Assembly: GCA_002422225.1 (NCBI GenBank)
Contig: DITX01000185.1
Coordinates: 1 to 20,562 of the forward strand
Origin: Gammaproteobacteria bacterium UBA6173
Lineage (GTDB): Bacteria > Pseudomonadota > Gammaproteobacteria > Pseudomonadales > Pseudohongiellaceae
Direction of reading: 5' to 3'
DNA length: 20,562 nt
Below the pieces are notes generated by a model. It ran no database searches. It saw nothing but the letters and a program-made list of their open reading frames with translations, and had not been told where the DNA came from. Positions 7,228 through 15,575 of this stretch are shown here, in pieces. Position 1 is the first letter of the stretch; every line of letters begins with the position of its first letter. Made by a program: the position numbers and the translations under genes.

Positions 7228-8349
7228 ATGGACGACTCAAGAACAAAAATATTGATATTGGTCAGCGGCATGAGCCCGCAGATCATTACCGAAACTCTGT
7301 ACGCTCTTTGTGTGCAGTCCAACCCAGAATGGATTCCGGATGAGGTCCACCTGATTACGACCGGCCACGGCCGTGATAACGCGGTACTCCAGTTACTTGA
7401 AGACAAAAAGCGCTTCCATCAGTTTTTACAGGACTACAACATCGTTAAACCGATTCGGTTTGATGAGTCCACCATTCATCTGATAAAAGACAGTCAGATG
7501 AATGATCTGCCTGATCTGCGTACCCCTGAAGACAACGAAGCCGCTGCAGATACAATCAGCGCGGTTATCCGTAACTTTGCCCGGAATGCAGACACTGAAC
7601 TACACGTCTCACTAGCTGGTGGTCGTAAAACCATGGGGTTTTATGCCGGTTATGCGCTTTCTTTGTTTGGCCGTCCCCAAGACTGCCTAAGCCATGTTCT
7701 GGTCAGTGAACACTACGAATCCAATTCTGAATTTTACTATCCAACACCGTACCGCAAGGAAATAACACATCGCGATGGTCGTTCACTTGATGCCCGGCAG
7801 GCTCAAGTCTGGCTGGCACGAATTCCATTTGTACGATTGAGAAGCGGATTACCCGAGAGTCTTCTCAACGGCAATCATGGATTTAGCGAAACCGTTGAAT
7901 TGGCCAGACGCGCGACGGAACGTGTGACTATGCGCTTGTGGCCTTGTGAAAGACGTTATGAAGTCAATGATGTCCCCGGCAAGTTATCCACGACACACAC
8001 AGCGTTATTACTATGGATAGTTGTTCATCTGCGAGAGAAAGGTGAACCCGTCAGGCCGTTATCAGATGGCTATAAAGAGCTAGGACAGGAATATGGTGAA
8101 TCGTTTATCAATATTGCGCAGAGCTATGGGGTGTCCTTGAGCACTCAGACTGAAGCGCTTATGAGAAAAGGTATGGACAAGGGCTTCATTGAAACAAACG
8201 TGTCACGTCTGAATTTGAGTTTGAAAAAAAATCTGGGACCTGACCTGGCAGAGCGTTGCAAGCTTGCAAGTCGCCGTTTCGGCAAATTATCAGGTTATGG
8301 TGTGCCTGAGGATCTGGATATAGAAATTATGGAGGGCGATGTCCCATGA
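7228..8349 (+). CDS. CARF-domain protein of the Cas_NE0113 (Csm6-like/ring nuclease) family
   Basis: A CRISPR ancillary protein of 373 residues with an N-terminal CARF domain that binds cyclic oligoadenylate made by Cas10. The first CARF loop is seen in LVSGMSPQIITETLYAL (11-27) and the second in LAGGRKTMGFYAG (129-141). The C-terminal half has the family block SRLNLSLKKNLG (326-337). This fits the NE0113 family (TIGR02584/PF09623), now often labelled Csm6-like or ring nuclease. I see no RX4-6H motif of a HEPN RNase in the C-terminal half, so RNase activity of the Csm6 type should not be assumed. The gene leads the operon and overlaps cmr1 by ATGA. Family call is fairly sure; biochemical role is not. 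Confidence 0.85.
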   Translation: MDDSRTKILILVSGMSPQIITETLYALCVQSNPEWIPDEVHLITTGHGRDNAVLQLLEDKKRFHQFLQDYNIVKPIRFDESTIHLIKDSQMNDLPDLRTPEDNEAAADTISAVIRNFARNADTELHVSLAGGRKTMGFYAGYALSLFGRPQDCLSHVLVSEHYESNSEFYYPTPYRKEITHRDGRSLDARQAQVWLARIPFVRLRSGLPESLLNGNHGFSETVELARRATERVTMRLWPCERRYEVNDVPGKLSTTHTALLLWIVVHLREKGEPVRPLSDGYKELGQEYGESFINIAQSYGVSLSTQTEALMRKGMDKGFIETNVSRLNLSLKKNLGPDLAERCKLASRRFGKLSGYGVPEDLDIEIMEGDVP

Positions 8350-9305
8350 AAACTCTTGAGTACACGGTCCGTTTTAACACGCCTGCTTTTTTGGGGAATG
8401 CCGAGCAGAGCGGCCAGTGGCGCACGCCGCCGCTCAAGGCGTTGCTGCGGCAGTGGTGGCGGGTGGCTGTGGCCGAACAACTGAACTTTAATGTGGACTC
8501 CTTGCGCAAGTATGAAGCTGAAATATTTGGTGTGGCAGCGGATGGCAGAGATTCTCACAAGAGTCAGGTGCGAATTCGCCTTGATGACTGGAGTTTGGGC
8601 AAGCTCAATCAGGCACCCGCGATTGGTCAGGTTGCCATGGGTAAAAACCAGATTCCTGCTGCGTTGTATTCGGGTTTTGGCCCTGTTATTCCAGGTCCGA
8701 AACTGAAAGCAAACGCTGCAATTCAATCCGGCGCTGAGGCGAGACTTCGAATTGCTTTTCCTGAAGACTCCGGCATTGAACAGGCGCTGGCACTGATAAA
8801 TTCGTACGGAACGCTTGGGGGTCGTTGTCGCAATGGCTGGGGATCGTTTGAGTTGATTGGAACACACGTTGATTACAAGCCAGTAATGCGTGAATGGAAA
8901 GCCGCTATGCAAAAGGATTGGCCGCATGCCATCGGTAAAGACGAAAAAGCACTTGTTTGGCAATCATCTGCGCAACCTGGTTGGGAAGCAGCGATGAGAC
9001 TCCTGGCGCAAACCCGGGCCGATATGCGCAGAGCGGTGCCCGATCGACTGATGTTGGCTTACCCAAGCACAAAAGCAACAATGCCTGGCTGGTCTAACAC
9101 TGACCGTGTACCTCATAGCCTTCGTTTTAAAGTGCGGGCAGTTGGGAAGGAGTTCGTTGCGTTGATCGTTCATATGCCTTGTCGGCCCGCTGACAGTTTG
9201 TGGAACAAACTGAGTTCGCAGAAACAACAGGACTTTCCAGCTACCTTTGCAGCTGCGCACACTTTTTTGGACAAACATCCACACTTTAATCGGGTTGGTG
9301 CTTGA
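8346..9305 (+). CDS. cmr1: Cmr1, type III-B RAMP subunit
   Basis: Cmr1 is a Cas7-like RAMP at the head end of the Cmr complex, near the 3' end of the crRNA. The N-terminus has the diagnostic TPAFLGNAE followed by WRTPPLKALLRQWWRV (residues 12-40). The glycine-rich RAMP loop is GTLGGRCRNGWGSFEL at 155-170. At 319 residues the length is normal. It starts in an ATGA overlap with the CARF gene and ends just before cas10, so all three are probably cotranslated. Nothing appears damaged. Confidence 0.92.
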   Translation: MKTLEYTVRFNTPAFLGNAEQSGQWRTPPLKALLRQWWRVAVAEQLNFNVDSLRKYEAEIFGVAADGRDSHKSQVRIRLDDWSLGKLNQAPAIGQVAMGKNQIPAALYSGFGPVIPGPKLKANAAIQSGAEARLRIAFPEDSGIEQALALINSYGTLGGRCRNGWGSFELIGTHVDYKPVMREWKAAMQKDWPHAIGKDEKALVWQSSAQPGWEAAMRLLAQTRADMRRAVPDRLMLAYPSTKATMPGWSNTDRVPHSLRFKVRAVGKEFVALIVHMPCRPADSLWNKLSSQKQQDFPATFAAAHTFLDKHPHFNRVGA

Positions 9306-9307
9306 AT

Positions 9308-12300
9308 ATGACGGACAAATTTATTTGGCAAACCAAGCTCCACGCCCGCCTGCACGACCCGGCTGAAAAAGCGCTGGTCCTGTTGCGTGATCCCGTCGGT
9401 CATGAAGGCGGTACCTCTCGCGTGTTATGGCGACTGGCACGGCACGATCAGATCATACCGTCCGGCGTGATGGACAACGACAATGCCGATGTTCTGCACG
9501 CGGTGGCCTTCTCTGGCGGCATTGAGTCGAAGACCTACAAGACAGTCCAGCGTGCAGACTGGTGGGCGGCCGCGGCTGACCGGCCTCAATGGCCTATGCA
9601 GGAGATGAGCATCACCACTAAAAAAGGTGAGGAAAAAACCATTGGTGTGGCCAGTTGGGCCCGCGTTAACTGGGCTAAACATCCAGTTCTTATTCATCCG
9701 CTGACAGGACAGACGTTTGATCTGAGTCAGCATGGCGACTTTGGTTCAAACGATCTTGACGATCTCAAGTCACGCAGCTTCGAGCATTTCAGCAATCTGT
9801 TGATCCGAGATAACGGTGAGACGAATTTCAGAAAGTCTGTCCTGGCTTTCTGGCGATTTGGGCCGGAAGTCTCTGAAGAGGTAGATAACGGAACGCTGGG
9901 TCCTCTTTGGAATATGCTGCCGGCTGATACCCGTGTGCCGGATCACTCGATCTGGGATCACCTTGATTTGACCTCCGCCTTTGCTGGCGCGTTTGCTGCT
10001 GACCCTGACGGCGAAGCGGCGTTGCTATCGCTGGCCATTGGCCCGGTTCAGCCATTTATCGCTTCTGCGCGAAAAATGGATGATATGTGGGCCGGATCAC
10101 ACTTGTTGGCGCGTTTGTCGTGGGAAGCCATGCGAGTGGTCTGTGAGCAATTGGGGCCAGATGCGATTTTATTCCCTCGCTTGCGCGGAATTCCTCAAGT
10201 CGATTTGTGGTTGCGTGATGAATGCGGGCTGCCATCAGATATGTTTAAGGACTGTGATTGGCAAGACAAGCGAACGGACAGCAATCCGCTGTTTTCCGCC
10301 GCGCTGCCAAACCGGTTTGTGGCTGTTGTACCGCGTAGTCAGGCAAAGGCATTGGCAAACTCTGTTGAAAAACAGGTGCGTCAGTGGCTACAAGAATTGG
10401 GTGAAGAAGTGGTCACCAAATTGCTGACCGAAGCAGGTTATGCAGGTCAGCAAGAAACGATCAAAACGCCCTACGAACAGATGAAAGAACAGCTGTCAGG
10501 TTTTCCGGAAGTGCATTGGGCAGCGGTCCCATTTTCCTTGATAAAGCTCAATAACCCTGACAAACAAACCGGTCTGGACGTCACTCAGTTATCAGCCGCC
10601 ATGCAGCCGTTTTTTAATGGTGCAGGGGCGTCGGGTTTTCTGGATACACCGGCCTGGAAATTGTTACAGAAAGACATTGAACTGCGCGATGAACAGGGGA
10701 AAAAATCTATTTTCTTTGCCCCTAATCCCGGCGTTCTGTACCCAGCGGTTCATGATCTGGCCGAGCGCGTGCTGGCGGCTGCAAAAAGCACCCGTACCTT
10801 CAGGCAATGCCAACAGCAAGGCTGGCGCTGTTCACTGACAGGTGAAACCGAGTGGCTGACAACAGATCGTGCCCAGCTCAAAAAGTCTTACCGGCAGCAA
10901 AAAGATACGCTGTGGGCAAAGGTCGCCAACAAACGGCCTGCGTGGGCGAAGAGTGGCGAACATCTGGGTGCATTGCCTGCCATCAAGCGTCTGTGGCCAT
11001 CCCTGTTTGCCGAAGAGGTCGGCAAGGCCTTGCTTGGCGATATGAGTGATGAAAGCGCTGGTCGCTTTGTGGTGTCCACCCACACTATGGCGTTGGCGCA
11101 TCAGCTGGATCGTTGGATTGGCAGCAGTGAAAGTAAATCTCTGCCATCACCTATCGCCAATAAACTTACAGATCTACAACGAGTCGCGTTACCACGAAAG
11201 TTGGCAAAAAATACCTATAAACATAGAGATGGCAGTTTACTGGCAAAGATTCCGGCTTGGCTGGACGCCGAGCGGGAAAAAGAGCAGAACAGTGACATCG
11301 ACGCAGCCCTGCGCGAGCTGAAGTCATTGTTTGGTGCCAAGCCCGAAACGTACTACGGATTGATCCTGCTGGACGGTGACCACATGGGCCAGTGGCTGGC
11401 CGGCGGTGAGTCAAAAGCGATCTCCTACCTGGAAAGTTTTCATCCCAAGGTGCGCGATGGCTTCAACAAGCATGCTGAGCGCGTGGCCGATATTAAAAAC
11501 TATGGCAATCAAAAACGTGCCTTGTCACCCAACCGGCATTTGGCGATTTCCGCTGCGCTGAACGACTTTTCATTGACGGTGGTGCGCCATGTGGTTGAGG
11601 AAGAGTTTCTGGGCCGACTGATTTACGCTGGCGGGGATGATGTCTTTGCCATGTTGCCGGTTGCTGACTTACTGCCTGCCATGCAGCGCCTGCGTTATGC
11701 GTATTCCGGCCACGATCCGGAGCATGAGGGTGGACGTCACCCCACCGGGCTGACATTACATAATGGGTTTGCCGTGCTGACACAAAAAGGCAAACCCAAA
11801 CTGATGCGTATGATGGGCACGTCCGCTACCGCGTCCTGCGGTGCCGTCATTGCCCATCATCAGGCTCCATTGGCCGCGGTACGCCTCGAATTGGAAGCAG
11901 CGGAAAAGCGCGCTAAAAATGAAGGCCGTAATCGCTTCTCCATCACAGTCATCAAGCGGTCGGGCGGTGCACTGCGTCTCACCGAAAAGTGGGGAGAACC
12001 AGTCGACTTGCTAATGACGTTGCGTGATTTTCTGGCGCAGGCAGGTGTGTCTCGCCGCGCGGTCTATCACACACTGGAGTGGCTCAATGACCATGAATTG
12101 CCCCTTCCTACTGGCAGCGGTGAGATGTTGAAAACCCTGCTGACGTATCAGTTAGACAGACAGTCTGAGGGACAGGCGAAGGGTGATGTGCCCGCGCTTG
12201 CGCAACGGCTGACGCAACTAATGATGGGGTGGAACGAAAATAAGCGCATCGAAAAACTGCGCAACTTCCTTTCCGTCGCTGAATTCCTGGCCCGCGAGAC

Positions 12301-12322
12301 ACGCACCGGAGGTGAAGTATGA
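9308..12322 (+). CDS. cmr2: Cas10/Cmr2, large subunit and cyclic oligoadenylate synthase
   Basis: This is the large subunit of the type III-B complex, about 1004 residues. The N-terminus has LHDPAEKAL (H16, D17), the HD-like start typical of Cmr2. The first palm domain has ILLDGDHMGQWL, and the second has YAGGDDVFAML with GGDD at about 775-778 intact. The cyclase should therefore be able to make cyclic oligoadenylate if the complex is assembled. The small C-terminal helical domain follows. I chose ATG 9308; a TTG at 9302 overlaps the cmr1 stop and is an alternative. It ends in an ATGA overlap with cmr3. It would signal to the two CARF proteins of this locus, but without Cmr4 and Cmr5 activation by target RNA is doubtful. 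Confidence 0.96.
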   Translation: MTDKFIWQTKLHARLHDPAEKALVLLRDPVGHEGGTSRVLWRLARHDQIIPSGVMDNDNADVLHAVAFSGGIESKTYKTVQRADWWAAAADRPQWPMQEMSITTKKGEEKTIGVASWARVNWAKHPVLIHPLTGQTFDLSQHGDFGSNDLDDLKSRSFEHFSNLLIRDNGETNFRKSVLAFWRFGPEVSEEVDNGTLGPLWNMLPADTRVPDHSIWDHLDLTSAFAGAFAADPDGEAALLSLAIGPVQPFIASARKMDDMWAGSHLLARLSWEAMRVVCEQLGPDAILFPRLRGIPQVDLWLRDECGLPSDMFKDCDWQDKRTDSNPLFSAALPNRFVAVVPRSQAKALANSVEKQVRQWLQELGEEVVTKLLTEAGYAGQQETIKTPYEQMKEQLSGFPEVHWAAVPFSLIKLNNPDKQTGLDVTQLSAAMQPFFNGAGASGFLDTPAWKLLQKDIELRDEQGKKSIFFAPNPGVLYPAVHDLAERVLAAAKSTRTFRQCQQQGWRCSLTGETEWLTTDRAQLKKSYRQQKDTLWAKVANKRPAWAKSGEHLGALPAIKRLWPSLFAEEVGKALLGDMSDESAGRFVVSTHTMALAHQLDRWIGSSESKSLPSPIANKLTDLQRVALPRKLAKNTYKHRDGSLLAKIPAWLDAEREKEQNSDIDAALRELKSLFGAKPETYYGLILLDGDHMGQWLAGGESKAISYLESFHPKVRDGFNKHAERVADIKNYGNQKRALSPNRHLAISAALNDFSLTVVRHVVEEEFLGRLIYAGGDDVFAMLPVADLLPAMQRLRYAYSGHDPEHEGGRHPTGLTLHNGFAVLTQKGKPKLMRMMGTSATASCGAVIAHHQAPLAAVRLELEAAEKRAKNEGRNRFSITVIKRSGGALRLTEKWGEPVDLLMTLRDFLAQAGVSRRAVYHTLEWLNDHELPLPTGSGEMLKTLLTYQLDRQSEGQAKGDVPALAQRLTQLMMGWNENKRIEKLRNFLSVAEFLARETRTGGEV

Positions 12323-13440
12323 GCCTAACTGAGTACCGCTATATCGAACCGCTGGACGTCTTGTTTCTGCGCGGCAACAAACTGTTCGGCGATCCGGGCA
12401 GCTATGGTGAAAGTCTGATTCCGCCGTGGCCTTCCGTAGCCGCAGGCGCCATTCGTTCTCGCATGCTGGCCGATGACGGTGTTGATTTGAATGCATTTGC
12501 AGCAGGCAATAGCTCGCATGCAACACTGGGCACTCCGGCGCAGCCGGGCAGTTTTATGCTGCAAGGTTTTACCATGGCCCGCAATGTCAGCGGCCAGGTC
12601 GAGCTTTTGATGGCACCGCCATCGGATCTGGTGATCAGCAAAGATGATCAAGACAATCTGCAGGTATCGCGGCTGGTACCGCAACTTATTGATTTGCTCA
12701 GTTCATTTGTGTTGCCCATGTTGCCGGTGCTGGCGCAAAGTGAGCGCAAAAAGGCAGTCAGTGGCTACTGGCTCACGCAGCTTGGTTGGCAGGCTTACTT
12801 GACCGGCCAAATACCAACTGCGGCACAAGTGATCCCCTCATCTGACTTGTGGGGCATAGATCCGCGCGTTGGCATCGGCATGAACGAATCCACCGGCAGT
12901 GTTGAAGACGGCAAACTGTTTTCAGCCCAGGCGGTTGTCTTAAAACGGGATGTTGGTTTTCTTGCAGCAGTAACGGGTGCCGCGCCGCCAGTTGATGGTC
13001 TCCTGCGACTCGGTGGCGACGGACGTGCCGCCAGTATTATCGAGACAAAGGTTCACATGCCGGAACCTGACTATGCGGCCATTGCCGCCAGCAAACGCTG
13101 CTGCATTGTGCTAACCAGCCCAGGGTTATTCCCGGATGGTTGGAAGCTGACCGGCGTTGATACGGACAACCGCTTCAATCTTGGAGGTATCAGCGCGCGT
13201 CTGGTGTCAGCCTGTGTGCCGCGGGCCGAAACCATTTCCGGCTGGGACTTGGCCAGGCGCGAACCCAAACCTGCCCAGCGTGTTGCCCCCACGGGCAGTG
13301 TTTACTGGCTTGATGATCTGCAGGCAACGCCGGAGCAACTTCGCAAGCTTACGGAAAGCGGATTATGGTCAGAGCCGTGCGAAGATGCTTCGCGTCGGGC
13401 AGAGGGTTTCAACCGCTGCGCTATCGGAGTCTGGATATGA
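12319..13440 (+). CDS. cmr3: Cmr3, type III-B RAMP subunit
   Basis: Cmr3 is the Cas5-like RAMP that binds the crRNA 5' handle and contacts Cas10. The N-terminus reads YIEPLDVLFLRGNKLFGD, with the PLDVLFLRG motif typical of the family, then the PPWPSVAAGAIRSRM helix. The middle shows LWGIDPRVGIGMN and the strand with LFSAQAVVL. The C-terminus ends RRAEGFNRCAIGVW, close to the usual RAEGFNRA end, so it is full length at 373 residues. The start overlaps the cas10 stop as ATGA. Its 3' end is only 14 bases from the stop of a convergent toxin gene, so transcription toward cmr4 now runs against that cassette. Confidence 0.92.
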   Translation: MSLTEYRYIEPLDVLFLRGNKLFGDPGSYGESLIPPWPSVAAGAIRSRMLADDGVDLNAFAAGNSSHATLGTPAQPGSFMLQGFTMARNVSGQVELLMAPPSDLVISKDDQDNLQVSRLVPQLIDLLSSFVLPMLPVLAQSERKKAVSGYWLTQLGWQAYLTGQIPTAAQVIPSSDLWGIDPRVGIGMNESTGSVEDGKLFSAQAVVLKRDVGFLAAVTGAAPPVDGLLRLGGDGRAASIIETKVHMPEPDYAAIAASKRCCIVLTSPGLFPDGWKLTGVDTDNRFNLGGISARLVSACVPRAETISGWDLARREPKPAQRVAPTGSVYWLDDLQATPEQLRKLTESGLWSEPCEDASRRAEGFNRCAIGVWI

Positions 13441-13454
13441 AAAATACGACGTTG

Positions 13455-13850
13455 TTACCAAAGCGTGCGAATGGGGTAGCGCGAAATATGCGCATCCGGC
13501 GTGACCAGTATCAGGCCGTGTTCGATAGCCTGGCAGATCAGCAGGCGGTCGAACGGATCGCCGTGGATGGGTGGCAGCTTGGGCAATTGCATTACCGTGA
13601 TTTCAGTCACAGGCAGCGATTCAGCACCGATACGTTGACGCAATTGGGAAAAATACTGCTCTGGCTCGCCCGGCACATGCACAGGCAGTTCTTTACCACG
13701 CATATAGCCGACCAATATTTCCCACAGGGAAGCAGCGCTGAGAAACAACTCGTTGTCAGCATCTGCGAGTGCGGCCATGGCATTGGGAGAAAGGCGTTTA
13801 GATTTTCCCGCCCACCACAAAAAAGTGCAGGTGTCGAGCAACAACTTCAT
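13455..13850 (-). CDS. VapC-type PIN-domain toxin
   Basis: This 131-residue PIN-domain protein fits the type II VapC ribonuclease toxins. The acidic active-site residues are in place: D6 in LLLDTCTFLWW, E44 in SLWEI, D98 and D101 in GDPFDRLL, and D119 in VTPDAHISRY. The gene lies on the strand opposite to the cmr operon. Its start overlaps the stop of its antitoxin gene (ATGA), the usual arrangement. It is inserted between cmr3 and the cmr4 remnant, and no transposase or direct repeats are visible at the borders. It is likely active and held in check by the adjacent antitoxin. Confidence 0.93.
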   Translation of the reverse strand: MKLLLDTCTFLWWAGKSKRLSPNAMAALADADNELFLSAASLWEILVGYMRGKELPVHVPGEPEQYFSQLRQRIGAESLPVTEITVMQLPKLPPIHGDPFDRLLICQAIEHGLILVTPDAHISRYPIRTLW

Positions 13851-14134
13851 TTTTCATGCTTCCAGTTCGGGTGCAGGGGATCGGTGGTTTTGATGTCATA
13901 CCACTCCGCCAGCTCTTCTTCCGTCATCGGATCGAAGAAGTCGTCTGAAATGGTGAATTCGCCCTCTGCCAGTCCAAACTTGCGAGGAGACCGTTTGGGT
14001 TGCTCCTCAGTCATAGGGACCAACTGGGCTATGGGTTTGTTGCGGCGAGCAATCACCACAGTTTCGCCCTGTTCCACCCTTGCCAGCATCTCGGAAAGAT
14101 GTGCTTTGGCCTCATGAATATTAACAGTGTGCAT
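13847..14134 (-). CDS. Phd/YefM-family antitoxin
   Basis: This 95-residue protein has the Phd/YefM N-terminal fold: VNIHEAKAHLSEMLARVEQGE, then ETVVIARRNKPIAQLVPM. The acidic, tyrosine- and tryptophan-containing C-terminus (EEELAEWYDIKTTD) should wrap the toxin. Antitoxins of this family usually repress their own promoter. The start at 14134 is preceded on the - strand by GGGAG. The short region 14135-14179 is shared with the divergent cmr4 start, so autoregulation could also affect that side. It is paired with the PIN toxin by a 4-base overlap. Confidence 0.92.
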   Translation of the reverse strand: MHTVNIHEAKAHLSEMLARVEQGETVVIARRNKPIAQLVPMTEEQPKRSPRKFGLAEGEFTISDDFFDPMTEEELAEWYDIKTTDPLHPNWKHEK

Positions 14135-14179
14135 ACCAATCGACTCCCGAACATGACCAACTCATAAGGATACTAGACC

Positions 14180-14254
14180 ATGTTTCAGACAAGCGCCACC
14201 GTTTTTCTCTATGCCGTTAGTCCCGTGCACATGGGCGCAGGACAGGTGTTCTGA
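14180..14254 (+). pseudogene. cmr4: cmr4 5' remnant (24 codons plus stop)
   Basis: The ATG at 14180 is preceded by AAGGA at 14166-14170. It encodes MFQTSATVFLYAVSPVHMGA followed by GQVF and TGA. The start of Cmr4 proteins has exactly this form, with FLYA, P(L/V)H and GAG/GSG. The other roughly 270 residues, including the backbone fold and the aspartate that cuts target RNA, are missing. The DNA passes directly into the end of cmr5 in the same frame, separated only by the TGA. The upstream signals remain intact, so a short peptide may be made. Confidence 0.85.
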
Positions 14255-14329
14255 TCAACTGAAGCCTTTGCATGGCTGAAATGGCTGCGCCAGATGGCAT
14301 CAGCCCGCAAACCCGACGGAGATAAATAG
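14255..14329 (+). pseudogene. cmr5: cmr5 3' remnant
   Basis: After the stop of the cmr4 remnant the same frame continues STEAFAWLKWLRQMASARK and ends with TAG at 14327-14329. Cmr5, the small helical subunit of the complex, typically ends with a helix of the form TxEAxAFLxWLKRFA, which this matches. Its position one base before the cmr6 start also fits the canonical order cmr4-cmr5-cmr6. The first 100 or so residues of Cmr5 are absent. Identification from 24 residues is by pattern and gene order. Confidence 0.75.
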
Positions 14330-14330
14330 T

Positions 14331-15575
14331 ATGCCTGCCGCCGTACCTGACTATTTGCAAAATCAAGATTTTCGATCTGCCTCACCCGCCATGCGTTTCG
14401 GACCTTATTTTGCGATCTGGAATCAAAACTGGACCAAACCCAAAGACACCAAGGCAGATGCCCTGAAAAAAATTGGCGTACTTAATCCCGACGACAAAGA
14501 TCGCCTGTCCGCACTGGTTGAACGCCAGAAAACGCTGGCAAACAGTTATCAGCCAGAGACCTTGATGACAATCGAAGCCCTGGCTATTGCCCCCTTTACA
14601 ACCGGTCTTGGCAATGAACACCCGCTGGAAAACGGTTTTGCTTTTCTGAATCCTTACGGTCTGCCCTACCTGCCCGCCAGCGGTGTCAAGGGTGTGCTGC
14701 GCCAGGCTGCCCGCGAACGGGCGTCAGGTGATTGGGGCGATTCAAAAGGCTGGTCTAAAGAACAACGTTTTACGCTGGAGGTCGGTAAACAGGAGATTGC
14801 CCTGTCGCTGAGTGATGTGCTGTTCGGCAAAGAAACCGGCGACGGAGACCAAAGCCACGTGCGCGGTGTACTGAATTTTTGGGATGTTGTTCCCCAGATA
14901 AAAGGGGACGCGTTGCAGGTGGAAATCATGACGCCGCATCAAAAGCACTACTATCAGGATAGTCAGTCCCCTCATGATTCCGGACAGCCTACTCCCATCT
15001 GCTTTCTCACCGTACCCCCCGGCTCGGCATTCACTTTTCATGTGACCTGCGATCTGCACAGGCTCAAGCTGCTGGCGCCAGAGCTGCTTGACAGACATCA
15101 GTGGAAAAGCCTTCTTCAGGCGGCCTTTGAGCATGCCTTTAACTGGTTGGGATTTGGTGCCAAAACAGCCGTTGGTTATGGCGCCTTTGTTGAAGATCCT
15201 GAGGCTCAAAGGCGTCGCGAAAAGCAAGAATCCCGACTCGCGGTCGAGGCAGAAGAACAAGCGAGAACAGAACGGTTGGCGCAACTCAGCCCGGAAGATC
15301 AGCAGTGGGAGATAGCGCAAGAGGTCATCGCTGTGTTCCGTGCTGAGTTTGTTGCAGCAAAATCAGCCGGCCCATTTAATCCGGGTCAGGGTACGTTCTC
15401 CCAGGCGCGTTTGGAATTTATAAAGCAGACACGAGAGTGGCAAGAGAGTCGCAGTCGTCAGGCTGCTGCTGATTTGTTGGCAGAATCCGCCACCAAAGAG
15501 TGGGGGCGTCCGGGTAAAAAAGAGCGTTGGCAAGAAATTCAAACCGCGATCGCTGCGCTCAGTGGAAATTCATGA
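14331..15575 (+). CDS. cmr6: Cmr6, type III-B RAMP subunit with a long C-terminal extension
   Basis: Cmr6 is a Cas7-like RAMP beside Cmr1 at the 3' end of the crRNA. Family features are HPLENGFAFLNPYGLPYLP with SGVKGVLRQAARE (97-129), DVLFG at 162-166, the segment VRGVLNFWDVVP, and the glycine-rich WLGFGAKTAVGYGAF at 272-286. The remaining 125 residues form a charged, probably coiled-coil and helical tail that most Cmr6 proteins lack or have shorter. GGAG lies about ten bases before the ATG. It follows the cmr5 remnant by one base and overlaps cas6 by ATGA. Confidence 0.9.
   Translation: MPAAVPDYLQNQDFRSASPAMRFGPYFAIWNQNWTKPKDTKADALKKIGVLNPDDKDRLSALVERQKTLANSYQPETLMTIEALAIAPFTTGLGNEHPLENGFAFLNPYGLPYLPASGVKGVLRQAARERASGDWGDSKGWSKEQRFTLEVGKQEIALSLSDVLFGKETGDGDQSHVRGVLNFWDVVPQIKGDALQVEIMTPHQKHYYQDSQSPHDSGQPTPICFLTVPPGSAFTFHVTCDLHRLKLLAPELLDRHQWKSLLQAAFEHAFNWLGFGAKTAVGYGAFVEDPEAQRRREKQESRLAVEAEEQARTERLAQLSPEDQQWEIAQEVIAVFRAEFVAAKSAGPFNPGQGTFSQARLEFIKQTREWQESRSRQAAADLLAESATKEWGRPGKKERWQEIQTAIAALSGNS

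Noticed and set aside
13365..14117. Long + strand open frame across the toxin-antitoxin pair
   Set aside because: It is antisense to the PIN toxin and Phd antitoxin, which both have complete family motifs. Its translation is low in complexity and resembles no family.
13441..14179. Insertion-sequence origin of the toxin-antitoxin cassette
   Set aside because: I found no transposase, terminal inverted repeats or target duplication at the borders.
14252..14254. TGA in the cmr4-cmr5 scar read through as a sense codon to make a fused protein
   Set aside because: Many genes of the window use TGA as a normal stop, and the fused product would be a 48-residue fragment of two subunits with no fold.
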